A program made the position numbers and the translations under genes. A stretch of DNA of 22,399 nt, taken from the IMG/VR virus record IMGVR_UViG_3300035701_001754, positions 1 through 22,399 of that record, one strand, 5' to 3'. The stretch comes from a virus. This document shows positions 21,711-22,399 of this stretch, piece by piece (position 1 is the first letter of the stretch; each line of letters begins with the position of its first letter). The notes under the pieces are model-generated. The model did not search any database, was not told where the DNA came from, and was given only the letters and a program-made list of their open reading frames with translations.

Positions 21711-21820
21711 CAAGATGATGAATACCGGCTGAGAAGTGGGGGAGAAGGTAGGTCTACTAAAAGTGTTCATAACTGCCCCGTAGACTAATTGGAAACAATT
21801 AAAGGGTTCATTATTTTTTA
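21711..21820 (+). other. Unassigned stretch with strong local RNA structure between tRNAs
   Basis: No complete tRNA and no ORF of note were found. Helices visible: GGTCTAC (21751-21757) with GTAGACT (21780-21786), and directly after it TAATTG-GAAA-CAATTA (21786-21801), a perfect 6-bp hairpin with a GNRA loop. GGGG (21739-21742) can pair with CCCC (21776-21779) inside the loop of the first helix, which would make an H-type pseudoknot. It could be a degenerate tRNA, a spacer cut out in processing, or a separate RNA. Confidence 0.3.
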
Positions 21821-21834
21821 AGTTCTTTAAATAT
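21821..21834 (+). promoter_or_regulatory. boxA-like leader before the interrupted tRNA
   Basis: AGTTCTTTAAATAT ends at the first base of the next acceptor stem, as at 21625 and 22298. It supports 21835 as a true tRNA 5' end. Confidence 0.5.
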
Positions 21835-21984
21835 GGTGATTTAGCTCAGAAGGAGTTTTGAATATCTATCATTGTAGGACTGAAAGACGTTTCAGTATGA
21901 AGTGATTATCGAGTTCATAAAACCTGTAGGTAGAGCGGCGGTGGCACAAGCCGTGCGTCGGTGGTTCGAGTCCACTGGTCACCA
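21835..21984 (+). tRNA. Interrupted tRNA with about 77 extra nt in the D loop
   Basis: The ends form a standard tRNA: acceptor GGTGATT (21835-21841) with GGTCACC (21977-21983), A73, T8-A9, D stem GCTC (21844-21847) with GAGC (21933-21936), a 5-nt variable loop, T stem GGTGG/CCACT with loop TTCGAGT. Removing about 21854-21930 would leave a normal D loop, AGAAGG-TA. The extra segment has its own helices: TTTT/AAAA with AGG/CCT flanks, ACTGAAA/TTTCAGT (21879-21896) and ATGAA/TTCAT. The anticodon arm GCGGT-GGCACAA-GCCGT lacks U33; by position the anticodon is CAC (Val). A shorter alternative starting at 21901 pairs less well. Whether it is spliced, cut or dead is unknown. Confidence 0.5.
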
Positions 21985-22057
21985 CTCAGTTTTGAGACTT
22001 TTAGAATTTTTGGAGCGTTGGCCGAACCAGCAAGTCAGCTCAAGTAAAAATTCAAAT

Positions 22058-22128
22058 GGGTGTGAAGTGAGAGTTGCTCCGCGGCCTCTCCAGATGGTTA
22101 TCGACGGGTTCGAATCCCGCCACATCCT
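22058..22128 (+). tRNA. tRNA-like element, incomplete cloverleaf (possible CCA anticodon)
   Basis: Acceptor GGGTGTG (22058-22064) pairs with CACATCC (22121-22127); the T arm CGGG-TTCGAAT-CCCG is clear, with an A-C mismatch at its base. The anticodon arm is weak: GGCC/GGTT around a loop containing CTCCAGA, giving CCA (Trp) if accepted. No good D stem is seen, and a D-loop-like AGATGGTTA lies just before the T arm instead. It may be a decaying or rearranged tRNA. Confidence 0.35.
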
Positions 22129-22141
22129 CAAAGTTGATAAG

Positions 22142-22321
22142 ATGAGTGATAAAGAAAAATTGGAAACCGAACTTGAATTGTTATTAAGTTTAAATTATGT
22201 CCATGCGTGGACAGGTTCGCTGGACAACTTAAAACAAAGTAGTTACATTCTCTTTAGTGACATCACTCGTTTAATCAACAAAAAAAGAGAAGAATTAAGA
22301 TCTTTAAATAACGGCACGTAA
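22142..22321 (+). CDS. Small unknown protein among tRNAs, 59 aa
   Basis: The ATG at 22142 opens MSDKEKLETELELLLSLNYV; the protein is charged and probably helical throughout, with a final KKREELRSLNNGT. No family recognised. A longer frame upstream would run through tRNA-like sequence and is rejected. The 3' end overlaps the first ten bases of the next tRNA-like gene, and the boxA-like leader lies within the coding sequence. Confidence 0.6.
   Translation: MSDKEKLETELELLLSLNYVHAWTGSLDNLKQSSYILFSDITRLINKKREELRSLNNGT
22298..22311 (+). promoter_or_regulatory. boxA-like leader before the last tRNA-like gene
   Basis: AGATCTTTAAATAA, a third copy of the leader, ends one base before the acceptor stem at 22312. 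It is embedded in the end of the 59-aa gene, so its conservation is not due to spacer sequence alone. Confidence 0.45.
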
Positions 22322-22395
22322 CCTTCGATCCTGATAAGATCGCTACAGGTAATTGGTAAGTGAAAATGCTGGTTCGATCCCAGTCGTGCCGACCA
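22312..22395 (+). tRNA. tRNA-Ile-like gene (GAT) with displaced D-loop element, CCA encoded
   Basis: Acceptor CGGCACG (22312-22318) pairs perfectly with CGTGCCG (22385-22391), followed by A and an encoded CCA. T8-A9 and the T arm GCTGG-TTCGATC-CCAGT are normal. A perfect anticodon-type arm CGATC-CTGATAA-GATCG (22326-22342) carries the standard isoleucine loop with anticodon GAT. It begins only 5 nt after A9, where the D arm should be. A D-loop-like AATTGGTAA (22351-22359) lies after it instead, before the T arm. ACCT (22321-22324) can pair with AGGT (22347-22350). The element order is therefore not that of a normal tRNA. Confidence 0.5.
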
Positions 22396-22399
22396 TGAT

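Noticed and set aside
21854-21930. Group I or group II intron in the interrupted tRNA
   Set aside because: At about 77 nt it is too short for either catalytic core, and no core motifs are seen.
21901-21984. Alternative tRNA of 84 nt starting AGTGATT
   Set aside because: The first acceptor pair is A-C, T8-A9 is absent, the D loop has 16 nt, and the boxA-like leader lies before 21835 instead. It is kept as a possibility, not as the main call.
22015-22081. A complete tRNA-Ser from GGAGCGT to TTGCTCC-G
   Set aside because: The acceptor pairs except its last base and the discriminator is G, but no T arm, anticodon arm or long variable arm can be formed.
21902-22141. Extension of the 59-aa ORF upstream to a 139-aa protein
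   Set aside because: The extra part reads through tRNA-like sequence, and the ATG at 22142 gives a self-contained protein.

Overview
The window is part of the genome of a T4-like myovirus (Caudoviricetes), AT-rich, very probably infecting a Bacteroidetes (Flavobacteriia-like) host. The phage call rests on a head-assembly cluster on the minus strand: large terminase, portal, prohead protease, scaffold and gp23-type major capsid protein. The host call rests on three things: a ribosomal protein bS21 of the Bacteroidetes type, several promoters fitting the Bacteroidetes TTTG / TAnnTTTG pattern with 18-19 nt spacing, and few Shine-Dalgarno sequences.

Layout. 1-1121 (-): start of a probable dCMP deaminase, a SAP-domain protein, a small conserved protein and an N6-adenine DNA methyltransferase. 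1203-10500 (-): the morphogenesis block, read right to left as terminase, portal, 249-aa protein, 141-aa protein, protease, scaffold, capsid, closed by a strong terminator. T4 has sheath and tube genes between terminase and portal; here there are none. A bS21 gene sits in the middle of the block on the opposite strand. 10565-14258 (-): four probable virion or assembly proteins, two rich in acidic residues. 14325-16559 (-): a nucleotidyltransferase-fold protein, a KTSC protein and two membrane-anchored coiled-coil proteins.

16718-20914 (+): a two-AAA Clp/Hsp100 unfoldase without the usual N domain, a candidate structured small RNA, a 49-aa lipoprotein, and an apparent RNA-repair operon (82-aa unknown, RNA ligase, cyclic-phosphate-processing receiver-like protein). 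20920-21204 (-) encodes a two-TM holin-like protein. 21305-22395 (+) is a tRNA region: a tRNA-Ala with odd invariant positions, a near-canonical tRNA-His, and several tRNA-like elements with inserted or reordered parts. Three of these are preceded by the same boxA-like leader. Two small ORFs lie among them.

Regulation. Many late genes share a T4-late-promoter-like motif, but on the coding strand it reads GTATTTATA, the reverse complement of T4's TATAAATA. In several cases it ends only 3 nt before the start codon, which suggests leaderless mRNAs. Genes that look early or host-directed (methyltransferase, small RNA, lipoprotein, tRNA region) have host-type promoters. Together, bS21, the unfoldase, the tRNAs and the RNA-repair operon look like a set for taking over and protecting host translation and proteolysis.
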